DNA from: Sergeia podlipaevii | Taxonomy: Eukaryota > Euglenozoa > Kinetoplastea > Trypanosomatida > Trypanosomatidae | Length of the DNA stretch: 64,000 nucleotides | Direction: 5' to 3' | Assembly: GCA_030849805.1 (NCBI GenBank) | Contig: JASANZ010002270.1 | Span: forward strand, 1 to 64,000 | Part shown: positions 29,714-40,300 of the stretch, in pieces | How the letters are laid out: every line of letters starts with the position of its first letter | Position numbering within the stretch: position 1 is the first letter of the stretch | The notes under the pieces: model-generated | Database searches by the model: none | Seen by the model: the letters and a program-made list of their open reading frames with translations, nothing else | What the model was told of the DNA's origin: nothing | Translations under genes and position numbers: made by a program

Positions 29714-32464
29714 TTAACTCACTGCCCGCTTCAAGACTGCGCGCCGCTCGAAATCGTCAACCGCCAGCCTCGCCTCTACTGCCCACGCTGGTATGTTCTG
29801 AGGAAGATGAGGCAAAAATGTTAGACAGCGTCCCAGCACCGCTAACTCGCTGAATATTGCCTCCTCCACCTCGTTCTCTTCTGCTCCCTCTGCCTCCGCC
29901 AACACAGACGCACAGGACACAATCTCCTGCAAGCGTGCTACCAGCAAGCAAAACACTTCTGCCATAGCGACACCATCGCAACTGTCGCTTTCCTGGAGTG
30001 CGGTGGCACACCTAGCCAACAATAGAAGTCTCTGGAGAGTGGCAGAGCCTGCGCAGCTCCACGCATCTGGCCTCGATTGAAGGAGCCACAATAGCAGTGT
30101 TTGCACTTCACCTACAAACTCACGACCACCACCTGCAACGGTCCTGCACACTTCTGGAGTAATAATAGACTCCAGTGCGCAGTCGCACTCGCTTCCCGCA
30201 GTGAAAAAGAACCGCTTCAGAGCATGGAGCTGCACAGCGGGGCGACAAACAGCAGGCAAGGCGGTAGTGAGAGTAAGAAAGGATACTATGCTGTTGGCAA
30301 CATTGTGTTCATGCCACTCCAGCAGAAGAGACTTCAGCTGCGCGGCGTCCCAGGCGTGAGTCGCCACACCCGCTGCCAGCGTAGTGGTAAGGCGTTGAGC
30401 TATTCTCTTTACAGCCTCTACACGGTGGGATGTCGTACTCGCCGTAGTGGCAAGTTGATTCAGCTCAGAAAGGAGTACAAGCGTGCTACTGAGCGCGGCG
30501 ACAGAAGATGTGGCAGCTGGAAAACAAGAAAGCAGCTCTAGCCTCGCTGCCACGGGCAGCTGCTGCAACTGTGTCAATGTCGATTCGGGTAACACAATGA
30601 AGTGATGCTCGGCATAAAAGGCAACGTGCTCTGCCATACACCCTTGTGTGTCCGCGCTGGAAGACAACGCAAGTGCGGCCAAGGCAATCTGCCCAGCTCG
30701 TGCGCTGCAGGATGGAAGCAGCCGCGTGCCTTCAGTGCTTTTCGCGGCTGATTTTCCGAGAATACGAAGACCATCAAGTGCTAGCACAACTGCCTCTGCA
30801 TCACCAGCGCGTATGGCTGCCTCGGCAATCGCGCAGAAACTCGGCATGGCACCCATGAACTCATGAGTGTGGCGCGTCGCCATCACCGGCAACAGATCCG
30901 CCACACCAACCAGTGTACAAGGGTCAGAGGAAGTGAGCAGATGGCTGCTCAGCGTAGAGCTCCACATCTGCGCAAGAGCGCATAAAGCAGGCGAGTGACA
31001 TTCAGCAGACAAATCTGGAGCTCCAATTACGCTGCACAGTCGCTCATACGTATACACGTACGCAAGCTCGGGGTCCTCGAAATACATGGTGTAGTCGTCC
31101 ACTCCATTGCTGTTGCGAGACCGCTCCAAGGCGTGAGCTGCCGCCACGTGCAAACGCCCTGCAGAAACAACATGGGACTGCATGTACGACACAAGCACAG
31201 CCTGGCATGCCTTTAGGAAAGACCGTAGCCTATCCAGTGCAGCTGCCTTGCCGCTATTCTGCTCCCGCACAAGCTCAATAAACAACTCAAAGTCTTCGGG
31301 GTCATCTGTCGAGTCCATCTCTGGCAGTGGGGCAGGGTACAGAGCCTGGGCGAGTGCGGCGATCCCCTCACACGCAGTGCACTGTGTCTCACAAGCCAGT
31401 GAGGGGTCCGCCATGCTGCTGGCAAGTCTTTCGGCACCACGAGAAAAAAGCAAAAAGAGGGCGGAGTCTGGGCTGCAGTCCAGCACCACAGACTCCACAC
31501 TTGCCTCAAGAGCGGCAGCACACACCCGCGCTGTAGCAGTGGGATCCGCGGCGTTCCCATCTAGCAGTGCCCCAAGAGCGGTACTCAGGAGTAACTCCGC
31601 AGCGTCGTCAAGATATGTGAGACTGCGTAGAACCCCGCACACAACGTCCAGAGCGGATTCAACTTCTACTGAAGGAGTGGAGCATCCACTAGCAGCAGCG
31701 TGAAGGCAACAGGCCCACATGGAGCTGTGAGGCAGCTGGAGCCAAAACTCCGGCGCTACATCCTGTGCGCTGCTGGTGCTTTGCTCGCTGAAGAACGCTA
31801 CAACACGTCCAAGTGCCTCAACCGCCACAGAAGGCGCCAAACTTCCACACTCCAGTACAAGAGCAGGCCCTTTACTCTGCAGCTCTCTGCGTTCCTTTGT
31901 GCGTCTCAACGGCCCTATCGGGACTCTAGGATCGCTAAGTAGGTCGACCATTGAGATAAAAAGATGCAGCGTGTGTTCCGCTGCAGTGGCAGTGTCTGCA
32001 GAGGTGCCTTGTGCGATACGGCAAAGACTCTCAGCAGCGCTGTGTCCCTCCTCCTGGAGCAGCAGAAGCATTGCTTGGCACTGCACAAGTTGCCTACGCA
32101 CAGGAGCTGGCAGCGGCTGAATGAGGACGGACAGATAAAACACAAGAAGCTCCGCAATGCCGATAGGTCGACGATCTCGTGACTGCGCAAGAGAAAGTGG
32201 CAGCAGACGAACACAAAAAAGACGGTTCATGACAGACGCAAAAAGAAGAAGTGGTGTGGAGTTGCTACCTCCTATGCTCGACAAAGTCAAGCAGCGCTGC
32301 AGCAGCTGGGGTGCCAAAGTATGGGCAATGTTGACTGGTCCAGTCGTGGTGTCCAGGGATGCCTGAAGTGCGTAGTACAGTTCTTTGCTAGCGTGAACAT
32401 CTCCGTACGAGACAAAAGCTTGTGCAGCTACCCACGCCTGCTCCAACGTGCTCTCCCCACTCAT
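29714..32464 (-). CDS. HEAT/ARM-type helical protein, possible importin-beta/transportin relative
   Basis: The 916-residue protein consists of repeated antiparallel helices throughout. Its N-terminal region shows an early AWVAAQAFVSYGDVHASKEL helix pair and a segment near 95-150 where importin-13/transportin-SR proteins place their Xpo1-like domain. The length (about 900-1000) and the lack of any other domain fit a karyopherin-beta. Sequence similarity seen by eye is weak, so a different HEAT-repeat scaffold is quite possible. Acidic patches occur late (around EAEGAEENEVEEAIFSEL). No membrane span or presequence is seen. The ATG at 32464 is the first in the frame, followed by a plausible soluble start. 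Confidence 0.6.
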   Translation of the reverse strand: MSGESTLEQAWVAAQAFVSYGDVHASKELYYALQASLDTTTGPVNIAHTLAPQLLQRCLTLSSIGGSNSTPLLLFASVMNRLFCVRLLPLSLAQSRDRRPIGIAELLVFYLSVLIQPLPAPVRRQLVQCQAMLLLLQEEGHSAAESLCRIAQGTSADTATAAEHTLHLFISMVDLLSDPRVPIGPLRRTKERRELQSKGPALVLECGSLAPSVAVEALGRVVAFFSEQSTSSAQDVAPEFWLQLPHSSMWACCLHAAASGCSTPSVEVESALDVVCGVLRSLTYLDDAAELLLSTALGALLDGNAADPTATARVCAAALEASVESVVLDCSPDSALFLLFSRGAERLASSMADPSLACETQCTACEGIAALAQALYPAPLPEMDSTDDPEDFELFIELVREQNSGKAAALDRLRSFLKACQAVLVSYMQSHVVSAGRLHVAAAHALERSRNSNGVDDYTMYFEDPELAYVYTYERLCSVIGAPDLSAECHSPALCALAQMWSSTLSSHLLTSSDPCTLVGVADLLPVMATRHTHEFMGAMPSFCAIAEAAIRAGDAEAVVLALDGLRILGKSAAKSTEGTRLLPSCSARAGQIALAALALSSSADTQGCMAEHVAFYAEHHFIVLPESTLTQLQQLPVAARLELLSCFPAATSSVAALSSTLVLLSELNQLATTASTTSHRVEAVKRIAQRLTTTLAAGVATHAWDAAQLKSLLLEWHEHNVANSIVSFLTLTTALPAVCRPAVQLHALKRFFFTAGSECDCALESIITPEVCRTVAGGGREFVGEVQTLLLWLLQSRPDAWSCAGSATLQRLLLLARCATALQESDSCDGVAMAEVFCLLVARLQEIVSCASVLAEAEGAEENEVEEAIFSELAVLGRCLTFLPHLPQNIPAWAVEARLAVDDFERRAVLKRAVS

Positions 32465-33162
32465 TGTAAATGTTTAAGGTAATCTGGTGCTAAAGCATGA
32501 GTGATATTGAGAAAGGGGAAAGGAAAAAGAAAACAAGAGAAGCGTTGTACGTAGTATGACATTCCGGTGATTGGCGCCAAGAAATAAAAGAAGGCAGGAT
32601 TCATCTATGCTATACTAGACGCAAGCAGCATACACATATATACAGAAGAGAAAGCAACTTCCACAATGGGAAAACAAGTTATTTCGCGTTCTTTACACAA
32701 CCCCAATGCTCTCCATTTAGTCATAAACGTCAATTATCGTGGTCGCCTCTTGAGCATTAGATGTAAGGCTGGTGGCATGGCAAAAAGGTATTATATATAG
32801 TTAAAAAAAAAAAGAGACTGTGCTCTTATAGTCGCATCCAAAGCAAAAAAAAAAATGCAAACACATCGCGCATATGTTTCTTTACACGTTTCGCAAACGT
32901 GTTGCTGACTCCATATCGTACGACACACACAGACGCACACCTGCACGCAGTGTGATGCCATACGCAGTTCATTCCAACAAAGACAACTTTTGCTGATGAA
33001 GAGAAATGGAAGCACTCACACGCACACGCACACACACACATGTCCCTCTGGCCCTCCTCCCCTTTCTTTAGATAAACTAAGCTGCAGTACTGCCGGCAGA
33101 CAACAATTGAAGAAAGGGGAGAAGGGAAAAAAAAGAAAAATAGACACTATCTCAGTACGTGT
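32465..33162 (-). other. intergenic region with CA microsatellite
   Basis: AT-rich spacer with A-runs at about 32801-32812 and 32845-32855, and the CA repeat at 33016-33040. No gene is seen. Confidence 0.55.
33016..33040. repeat. CA-rich dinucleotide microsatellite
   Basis: A CACACG-interrupted CA run about 120 bp beyond the stop of the small membrane protein gene. Confidence 0.85.
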
Positions 33163-33702
33163 TTAGCCATCTAGACTCCGCTTAATCATCGCCTTGCGCT
33201 TGCTATATATACTTTCCATCACGGACACGCCAACAAGTGTGTCTACAGCCTCCAGTTCAACACGACGCGCAGAAACATCATCAGAGTAGCCACGATCGGG
33301 AGAATAGTTAAGGCGGATATCGTCCGGGTAGTAGTACTTGAAAACTACAGCGTGTGCTACGAGATAGCCCAGCACGGCGCTGCCAATTGCCCAGTAATAC
33401 TCGGCAGTTTCAGCACCGGCCTTACCCTCGCGGTCACGCTGGAGCGCCTCCTCCTCTGCCTCGGCTGCTCGCTCGTACTGGCCGCGCTCGGTTAGTTTTC
33501 GCTTACGGTAGGAAAGCTCATCGCGGTTGGTGCGGTGCGTCAGTGGGTGGTCGCTGAGTGTGTTGCTGTGCATTGTGTCAACGTACAGAGAAGTGGGTGA
33601 CTTGCGCATGCCAAATATATCTGCAGTGCGCCTATCGAGCGGACTGCTGCCAGCACCGGCGCCGGCCGCAGCGCGACATAAGATGCCAATTGACCTCCGC
33701 AT
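33163..33702 (-). CDS. small single-span protein, probably mitochondrial
   Basis: The 179-residue protein starts MRRSIGILCRAAAGAGAGSS, a typical short mitochondrial presequence with Arg, Ala, Ser and no acidic residue. A charged helix follows (about 60-98, with many Glu/Arg). One hydrophobic span lies at about 102-121 (YYWAIGSAVLGYLVAHAVVF), then a polar C-terminal domain of about 55 residues. This layout is typical of accessory subunits of inner-membrane respiratory complexes in trypanosomatids. I cannot name the complex. Confidence 0.7.
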   Translation of the reverse strand: MRRSIGILCRAAAGAGAGSSPLDRRTADIFGMRKSPTSLYVDTMHSNTLSDHPLTHRTNRDELSYRKRKLTERGQYERAAEAEEEALQRDREGKAGAETAEYYWAIGSAVLGYLVAHAVVFKYYYPDDIRLNYSPDRGYSDDVSARRVELEAVDTLVGVSVMESIYSKRKAMIKRSLDG

Positions 33703-34257
33703 ATCAATTGTTTTCTTTTTTCTAGATCCTTTGACGTTCCTTCAACAAGAGAGCAGAGCACTTCAGCTATGATTGCAAAATGCAGAGAAAAAATGTACAC
33801 AACACGCAAGGCTATAGAGAAACAACAACAAAAAAGCAAGATTAAAATAGAATGTGGATATATGCAAAAAGAAAAATGTAGCAGAGAAAAAAAAATGCTT
33901 TAAAAAGCACGTAGGCATGCTGAAAGAGGAAAAAAGAAACTCTCACGAGATTCTCTCTGGAAATGAAGTGAGTGAGTGGTTCCTTATTCTCCACCTCCTC
34001 GAAGAATACATGACGATACTCCTTTCAAGCATCATCCTAGCAGGGATAAGTGATAGCCCTTTACAACTATCTTGAATAATTCTCTCCCTTTTTTAATTTA
34101 AAAAAGAAAAACGTCTTGAATCTCACAATTGCATGTTACTCCTAATATAAGCAAAGCCTGCTCGTTGGTATCCTCTTTCGGCGGAGCCGCACAGTAAATT
34201 CATACCCCGTCAAAAAACTGGCGCTTCCCCTTGTAAAAAAAAACATAATTTCCTTCA
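33703..34257 (-). other. intergenic region
   Basis: AT-rich spacer with an A-run at about 33888-33896 and short mixed runs. No gene or notable repeat is seen. Confidence 0.5.
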
Positions 34258-35043
34258 TTACTTCTTATTCATGTTTTGGAAAAAGGAAATAACAACAGGC
34301 AAGACCAAGTACATCCAGTACTTCTGCAGGAAGGAGCGTTCATCAACCGGTGCCTCCTCTTCCTCACCCGCTTCGCCACCCTCGCGAGGTGTCCGTGGTG
34401 CCGGCTTGCTTCGCTTCTTCGCCTTGGGGTCTCCCTCCTCGGTCATGACCTGCAGGTCCTCGTAGCGCACCTTGTTGGCAACGGCAACTGGCTTTGCGAG
34501 CTCAGCATCAGCCTGCACGCGCACAACAGGGAAAAGAGCACTCACGACGGTGTGGTCACACTCGTCCCCGTTGAGCATCTTCGAGTGAAAGAAGTTCGTC
34601 TCACTGCTAAACTGCAGGCCGAGAAGAGTGGTGCCAGGGCCAGGCACAGCCCTGATGCGCTCACGCATCACGACAGTTTTGCTGTCCACGGCATCAAAAC
34701 CACGGATGATCGAGCATGCGGAAACAGCTATCACGACCGCCTTATCAACCTCCTGCTCGCCCTCAGAGTAGGGGAAAGCCCGGTAGTATACCAGCGGGGC
34801 AGTGGCAAGCGCGTCCTTTTGCTCCTTCGTCAAGTCTATGCTCGCGGAGGGGGAGGCCTTAAAGCGAACAGGAGAGCTGGTGGTCTGGCGGCTGAGAGCA
34901 AAAGATGCAATGGCCTGCCACTCACCGTCCAATCCCATGCGCCGCTGGAGGTAGTAAGACTGAGTACTGGCCTCTGCGGTAGCTACAGCAAGGGCGGTAA
35001 GGAGCAGCAGCGCCAAAAGAAGAAAGCGAGAAAGGGATGCCAT
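34258..35043 (-). CDS. EMC10: ER membrane protein complex subunit 10-like
   Basis: The 261-residue protein has a clear signal peptide (residues 1-24, MASL then a Leu/Ala core ending before EAS). A lumenal beta-rich domain follows, then a Lys/Pro/Glu-rich linker (about 205-235), and last a C-terminal span in FLQKYWMYLVLPVVISFF. The combination of signal peptide, single C-terminal anchor and the KYWMY(L/I)VLP motif matches EMC10. EMC10 is a lumenal subunit of the EMC insertase, which places tail-anchored and polytopic proteins in the ER membrane. Two conserved-looking Cys (in ACSI and DECDH) could form a disulfide. The assignment is from motif memory and the lumenal domain is divergent. Confidence 0.78.
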   Translation of the reverse strand: MASLSRFLLLALLLLTALAVATAEASTQSYYLQRRMGLDGEWQAIASFALSRQTTSSPVRFKASPSASIDLTKEQKDALATAPLVYYRAFPYSEGEQEVDKAVVIAVSACSIIRGFDAVDSKTVVMRERIRAVPGPGTTLLGLQFSSETNFFHSKMLNGDECDHTVVSALFPVVRVQADAELAKPVAVANKVRYEDLQVMTEEGDPKAKKRSKPAPRTPREGGEAGEEEEAPVDERSFLQKYWMYLVLPVVISFFQNMNKK

Positions 35044-35527
35044 GTGTCTTCAGGCACGACAAGGCGCGATAATAGAATGGCAGCTAAAGTGATGGTACTT
35101 GTGTAAGCTCAACGGGAGATAAAACAATAGCAATAATAACAATAATAATAATAAAGGCGTGAATAAAAAACTCCAACTTCCCCGCTGACGAACAAAAAAA
35201 AAGAAAAAAGAAAAAAGAAAAAAAAACTTTATAATGAGCAAATTTGAAAGAAGAAGGAAGAAAAGGGGAAATAATACCTCAAAAGCGCACAGCGGGAACA
35301 ATAATAATAATAAACTAAGCGAAGAGATCAAGAAGAATTGGCAGGGAAGATATAAAAATGCTTTTGTGAGTTTATGTACTGTTTATAATGGTTGTGCAAA
35401 AAAAAAAAAAAAAGAACAGGGAAGAGGGTGTGTAAAGTGAGTTAAAGCGAAGTGCTAAGAGATAAACCAAAGTGGCGTAGAGGAGTGAAGTCACCGGCGG
35501 GACCAACGAAAGAAAAAAAAAAGGCAT
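35044..35527 (-). other. intergenic region with AAT runs
   Basis: AT-rich spacer with AAT-type runs at about 35131-35153 and 35299-35313, and A-runs at about 35193-35226 and 35399-35414. These are strong pyrimidine tracts on the transcribed strand upstream of the EMC10-like gene. No gene is seen. Confidence 0.55.
35131..35153. repeat. interrupted AAT microsatellite
   Basis: AAT units broken by one AAC, in the 5' flank of the EMC10-like gene. Confidence 0.85.
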
Positions 35528-36484
35528 CTACTCAATAAGAAGAAGCGGGAAAACAAAAGCAGCGTCGCCTTGCACCCGCACGACTGTGCACTCCTCTTTG
35601 ATCAGCCCAGTAGACACATCATCTGGAATAATGCACGCGCTCGTGCATCCATCCGCCTCCACGCCGGTGGTTACCATAACAATTATATCCATGGATATAT
35701 TTTTCAGAAGATTGTGTTTTGCTAAACCGGCACCAAGAACAATGGCGCTGTTGTGGCCTTCATCAGGGGTAGCTGCGAGACTCCTCAGCTTCAAGATATC
35801 TCTTGCTGGGTCCACAACGAGACCCTTTTTGGAAAAGTTGTAAAAGTAGATCATGTCCCCCATCGACCCGTCCGTCAACGCTGGAGAGAACATCGGAATG
35901 TCGTTCTTGCTGCACCAGTACACAAGACTCGACTCGCACTTTTCGGGATGGTGCTGCCCCAACGCCACGCCCATTGCGTGGATGAAGTCAGACGGCGCAG
36001 TCATGGTTTCCCACCTTGTCTCACGCTGCTGCTTATGAATCTGCGCCAGCAACGGTGTGAAGAAATCCTCAAATGCGCAATAGTTCTGGTTAGGAACGAG
36101 CAAATTGCCGATACGGTTGATGCCCTGACGCCTCAGCTCCTTGCCATCCAGGTTAAACTTGCCCAGGAGGGTATCCCCAAGGCATTTGATGACGTCCTCC
36201 TCGATGCCACCAGCAGAGGAGATAAATCCATCGACAAGCTTCTCTCTTGCCAGAAAGGCAAACGTGTCGCGCAGACCACTTGAAATCAAGTTAGAAGTAT
36301 ACGCCAAGAACACACGATCGCCACTGCTCCGTCTGTGTAAAATATTCTGTACCAGCTGGCGCGCAAGGCCGATCTGGGTGGCCTGTAATCCCATCGCAGG
36401 CATACCATCAATCAATGTGTGCAAGGCATCCTCCTGGCTCATGCCAGCGAGACTGCTAAAATCAACGTCCTTCACCATCGCCAT
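35528..36484 (-). CDS. DHSp: deoxyhypusine synthase paralogue, catalytically dead prozyme type
   Basis: The 318-residue protein matches deoxyhypusine synthase across its length: TSNLISSGLRDT, the SSAGGIEEDVIKCLG loop, GKELRRQGINRIGNLLVPNQNYC and FSPALTDGSMGDMIYF. DHS transfers the aminobutyl group of spermidine to a lysine of eIF5A, using NAD. The C-terminal catalytic segment is degraded: the family's VSWGK, whose Lys forms the imine intermediate, reads VSTGL (Leu at residue 294). The KHHIANA motif reads KHNLLKN, and the GSDSGA loop reads GCTSAC. This fits the trypanosomatid DHS prozyme, an inactive paralogue that activates the catalytic DHS by forming a heterotetramer. It also lacks the C-terminal tail seen in active enzymes. 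The active partner is not in this window. Confidence 0.9.
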   Translation of the reverse strand: MAMVKDVDFSSLAGMSQEDALHTLIDGMPAMGLQATQIGLARQLVQNILHRRSSGDRVFLAYTSNLISSGLRDTFAFLAREKLVDGFISSAGGIEEDVIKCLGDTLLGKFNLDGKELRRQGINRIGNLLVPNQNYCAFEDFFTPLLAQIHKQQRETRWETMTAPSDFIHAMGVALGQHHPEKCESSLVYWCSKNDIPMFSPALTDGSMGDMIYFYNFSKKGLVVDPARDILKLRSLAATPDEGHNSAIVLGAGLAKHNLLKNISMDIIVMVTTGVEADGCTSACIIPDDVSTGLIKEECTVVRVQGDAAFVFPLLLIE

Positions 36485-37346
36485 ATTTCCTCTATGCTGG
36501 TGACTCTTATTATGCTCTTTTTGTTGTTTGTTTGTTTGTTTTTACTTTGTCGCCTAGAGAACGCACGTTCTCAATGTCCGTTACGTACTTGTGAAGACTC
36601 TTTATGATAAAAAAAGGCAAAAAAAAAAAAAGAAAAAAAAAAGAAACTAGTGTATGCACAACCCTTCAGCATAATAAACCCTGTAGTCTCTGCAAATTCC
36701 CTTCTATGGATGAAGCGCACAATGTTGTGCGTGGTAAAGACACTCAGAAGAAGAAAAATAAAAGAAAAATACGCTCCGCCTCCTTCCATGTTCGCTCCGG
36801 CATTAAGAAAAATCAGGCAAGTGTTTGCCTTTTTTGGTGTGTGTGTGTGTGTATTTTTGAATTTGTGTATTAAGCGGTTAGAAAAAATATTCATCATTTT
36901 CGCTGCACGACAACAGCGAAGTTCAAAAAAAAAAAAAAAAAAGATGTACTGAGGAACGATGCAGATATTCTGCGTACATATACACAGACTCTTTCTCTTA
37001 CTTAGTGCTCGCCAATATTTAGAACAAAAAAAAGTTACATTTAGAACGGGGAGAAGAGGCGTAATTGATGCTGCGCGTTAACATGCTTATCATTTAAGTT
37101 TTATGATGAGTGTGCACGCACACGTTCAAGGCAGGTGTACAGTCTCCAGCCTCACGCGCATGTGCACACACACACGCCAGAAGTAAATAGAGAGACAAAT
37201 CCTCCAATTTTGCTCTCACTGCGCCTACTCAACACATCCACACCTTCCCTTTATTTTTTTTTCCGTTCTGATATTTCTGGCATCCACATCACCTCATCAA
37301 CCTCTTCATTGTTTTTCCCCTTCACCTGAGCAATCCATTTAGAGTA
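36485..37346 (-). other. intergenic region downstream of midasin
   Basis: This spacer contains a TTTG run at about 36520-36541, A-runs at about 36620-36640 and 36926-36942, and GT repeats near 36838-36851. Pyrimidine tracts for the DHS paralogue gene on the minus strand are plentiful. The only long open frames are Phe/Thr-rich and low complexity, so no gene is called. Confidence 0.55.
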
Positions 37347-40300
37347 TTACTGTACCCCTGCATTGAGCAACTCAAACCACTGGCGCATGGCATCTGCGAT
37401 CACCTCAGGGAGGTTCTGCAGTTCGCGCACTATCAGATAATACGAGAAGGGGAAGTCCTCCATGTACGCGCGGCGCTCCACCTTTCCGTTCTTGAACTCC
37501 ACCAGCTGCATGTCCAAGATGGAGTTAGACTGCACGCGCTTAAGGCGACTGTCACGCTCCATCTTCAAACGGCGCATACGCTCAGCAGTGGAAAGACCAC
37601 GTAAATCCTTCGATGTCAGCGGTGCTGCTACCGCCTTCGGCTTCGTTGCCGCCTCCGCCTCTGTCAACTCGCCCTCTCCCTCGCTACTACCAGCCGCTTT
37701 CAAGTCAAGAAGCACAAACACAACCATTTGATGATTCTCCTCGGCGCGCGCGAGCAGCTTGCGCAATTCGGGTCTGTCCTCAGTGATCTGACCATCACTA
37801 ATGACAAACATGATTTGCTGCAGTTGTTGAGTGGTGGAGCGAGTCTGTCCGTGCATGCGCTCAGCCGCTGTGTCCATGTAATCTAGCACTGTTTCAAGAA
37901 ACAGCTTCAAATTGGTCGACTTTTGGTTAAACGTCACCTCACTAAACACACGGGGGCCACTGTCCGCCGCAAACGGCTCTTCGAACGGATGCACAATCTG
38001 TGTCTCCTTTCCAAAGCACGTAATGCCAATCTCGCCCACTTCTAGCTGCTGGAGCGCCTTGGCGATGAGAGCAACCGCTCGGCAAGAAAGCACCCCGGCG
38101 TTGTTGCACTGCATACTCAAGGAGTCATCCAGTGCCACCATAATCTGGTACGTGCGCTTGTTAGGCCTGGTGCGGCGCAGCCAGATACGGTCCTTCTTAA
38201 ATTGCGAGGCAATATACGGGATAATGCGCTTCATATTCAGGCGCTTACCAGTTTTGTAATCACCCTGCAGCTTATCCGCCAGCGTCGGAGCAAGAATGAG
38301 TCGCAGCTGTTCGCACAGCTGCTGTGACAGGCCCTGCACCGCGGCTTCCTGCTCCTGCCACATGCGGCGGCCGCGCTCCAGTTTCTCATCCACGCCACTT
38401 GCATTGCCACCTTCGTCCGCCGCTTCCTTCTCGTCCGCTCCAGAAGGCTCTTCCTCGTCCTCTTCATCGCGGCGGGCACGCACCTTGGCACTACTCTTGC
38501 TCTTTTTCTTCTTCTTTTCCTTCTTTTCCTCGGCAGACTCATCAGCCTCATCCTTCCTCTCCACCTCCTCAGAGTCCTTGTCCCTATTCTTGCGCTTGCG
38601 GCGTGAGTCCTGCGGGGCCTCGGCCTCTGTATCAAAATCCTCTTCAGACTGCTCGTTAGGGTGATCTGGGACATCGGCTTCCTCTTCAGCCTCGGTTGGC
38701 TTCGTCTGCCTCTCCTCTGTCGCCGCCATACCCTCTCTATCACCCTGCTCGTCAAACTCAAAGTCCTCAATGTCCTCCTCGTCGTTCTGCCGCTGCTTCT
38801 CCTCTTCCTTCGCCTCGTCACGCCTGTCGTCGTCCTTTATCTCAACGTTCTTGTCGAGGTTTAACTGTTGCATCTGCTGCTGATGGCGCTGCAACGCCTC
38901 CTTAATGGCCTTGTACGGATTGTGTTGCGAGCGGTTGCGTTCTGTGTTATCGCGCCGTTGTGCCTGGCGGTTCTCCTCTTGCTGACGCTTCCAGTTGCGG
39001 CCCGCGTCGTCCTGCTCCTGCTCGTCGCCAGGTTGCTGCTCCTCCGTGCCAGCCGCATCCTGCTGTGCGTGTTCCGGCTTACGCTTGTCCTCCTCGTCCT
39101 CTGGCCTCTCAGTGGCCTCCTCGCCGGTCTTTTCGTCTTGCCGTCCGCCCTCGTACACATTCTCATCCGCAGCGTCACTAGCGTCCTCAACGTCAGCGTC
39201 CGCCGCATCGTCAAGCTCCTGCTGGTCTGTCTCCAGCTCGCGCTCGTCCTGCACACTCTTTTCCATGTCAGTCGAGGCATCGTCATCAACGCGATCCTCA
39301 GAAGCTTCGGAGCGCTCCTCCATGCGGTCGTCGTCAGTGTCCAGCTCCTCATCCGTCGCGTCACGCTCCTCTCCAGCTTCCTCGTCAAGAGAACGCTCGA
39401 TGGAATCGCCGTCCGTGTCGTCATCATCAGCGGAGTCCCTGTCGTCGTCGTCCATGGCGCTACGCTTGTCATCGCCAACCATCTCGTGCGACCCCTCACG
39501 CTCCTCCTCAGCCTCGCGAATCTCCTCCTCCTTGTCTGCGAAGCCGCCGGTTTCTTCATCCTTGTCCAGCTCAGCGCCAAGCTCGTCCTCTGGCACCTCT
39601 TGTGCGTCTCCTCCCTCGTCCTCATCCATGTCGTTGTCATCTCCATTGTCCTTGCGCGTCTTCTTGCGCTCCTGCTCGTCCTCGCCATCTACGCTGCCCA
39701 TCTCCTTGTCCGACTCCTCGCCCTCCTCGTCACCGTCCTCCTCGCTCTCGTCGCGGCCCTCCTTCTGGCCTTGGAAGTCAGTCTCCACATCGGCTGCGTT
39801 GTCCTCGCCCTCGTCACCCTCATCCTCCTTGTTCTTTTGATCCTCCGGCTGCTCTTCCTTGTCCTTCATGTTCATGAGCTGGTCCTCGTTTTCCATCTGA
39901 TCTGTGACGTCCTTCTCACCTTCACCATCATCCATGCCGGTGCCATTCTTCTGTTCACCCTCGCCCTCGCCCTCGCCCTCGCCCTCATCGTTCTCCTCAG
40001 TCTTGCAGAAGCCCTTCTTCATGAGGACCGTGAAGAGACGAGTCACGACCACACCGAGCTTTGAGTGAGAAGTGAGCACCGTGATGAGCGCCTGCTGGGC
40101 TGCACGAACGGTCTCTTCGCTGAGTGACAGTCGCTGCAGCAGCTCTGACCGCTCAGTCTCTTGCAGACATGCGCGTGAATCCACAGACGCCACAGCCGAC
40201 TGCAGCAGCTGCGCACACTCCGCAACGCCGTCCTTCAGCGCTGTGCACTTGGCGTGGTACACGGCGTACACACCCGTGGAAGCTCCAGCGGCATCTCCAT

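Noticed and set aside
36571..36897. 108-codon minus-strand frame in the spacer after midasin
   Set aside because: It consists of Phe and Thr-His runs from T-tracts and GT repeats, with no protein-like composition.
38237..38821. Arg-rich minus-strand frame inside midasin
   Set aside because: It is a shifted frame of the acidic region; the midasin frame is continuous through it.
38868..40064. 398-codon plus-strand frame, Leu/Val-rich, resembling a polytopic membrane protein
   Set aside because: It is antisense to the Asp/Glu-rich region of midasin, whose GAG/GAC codons read as CTC/GTC on the other strand.
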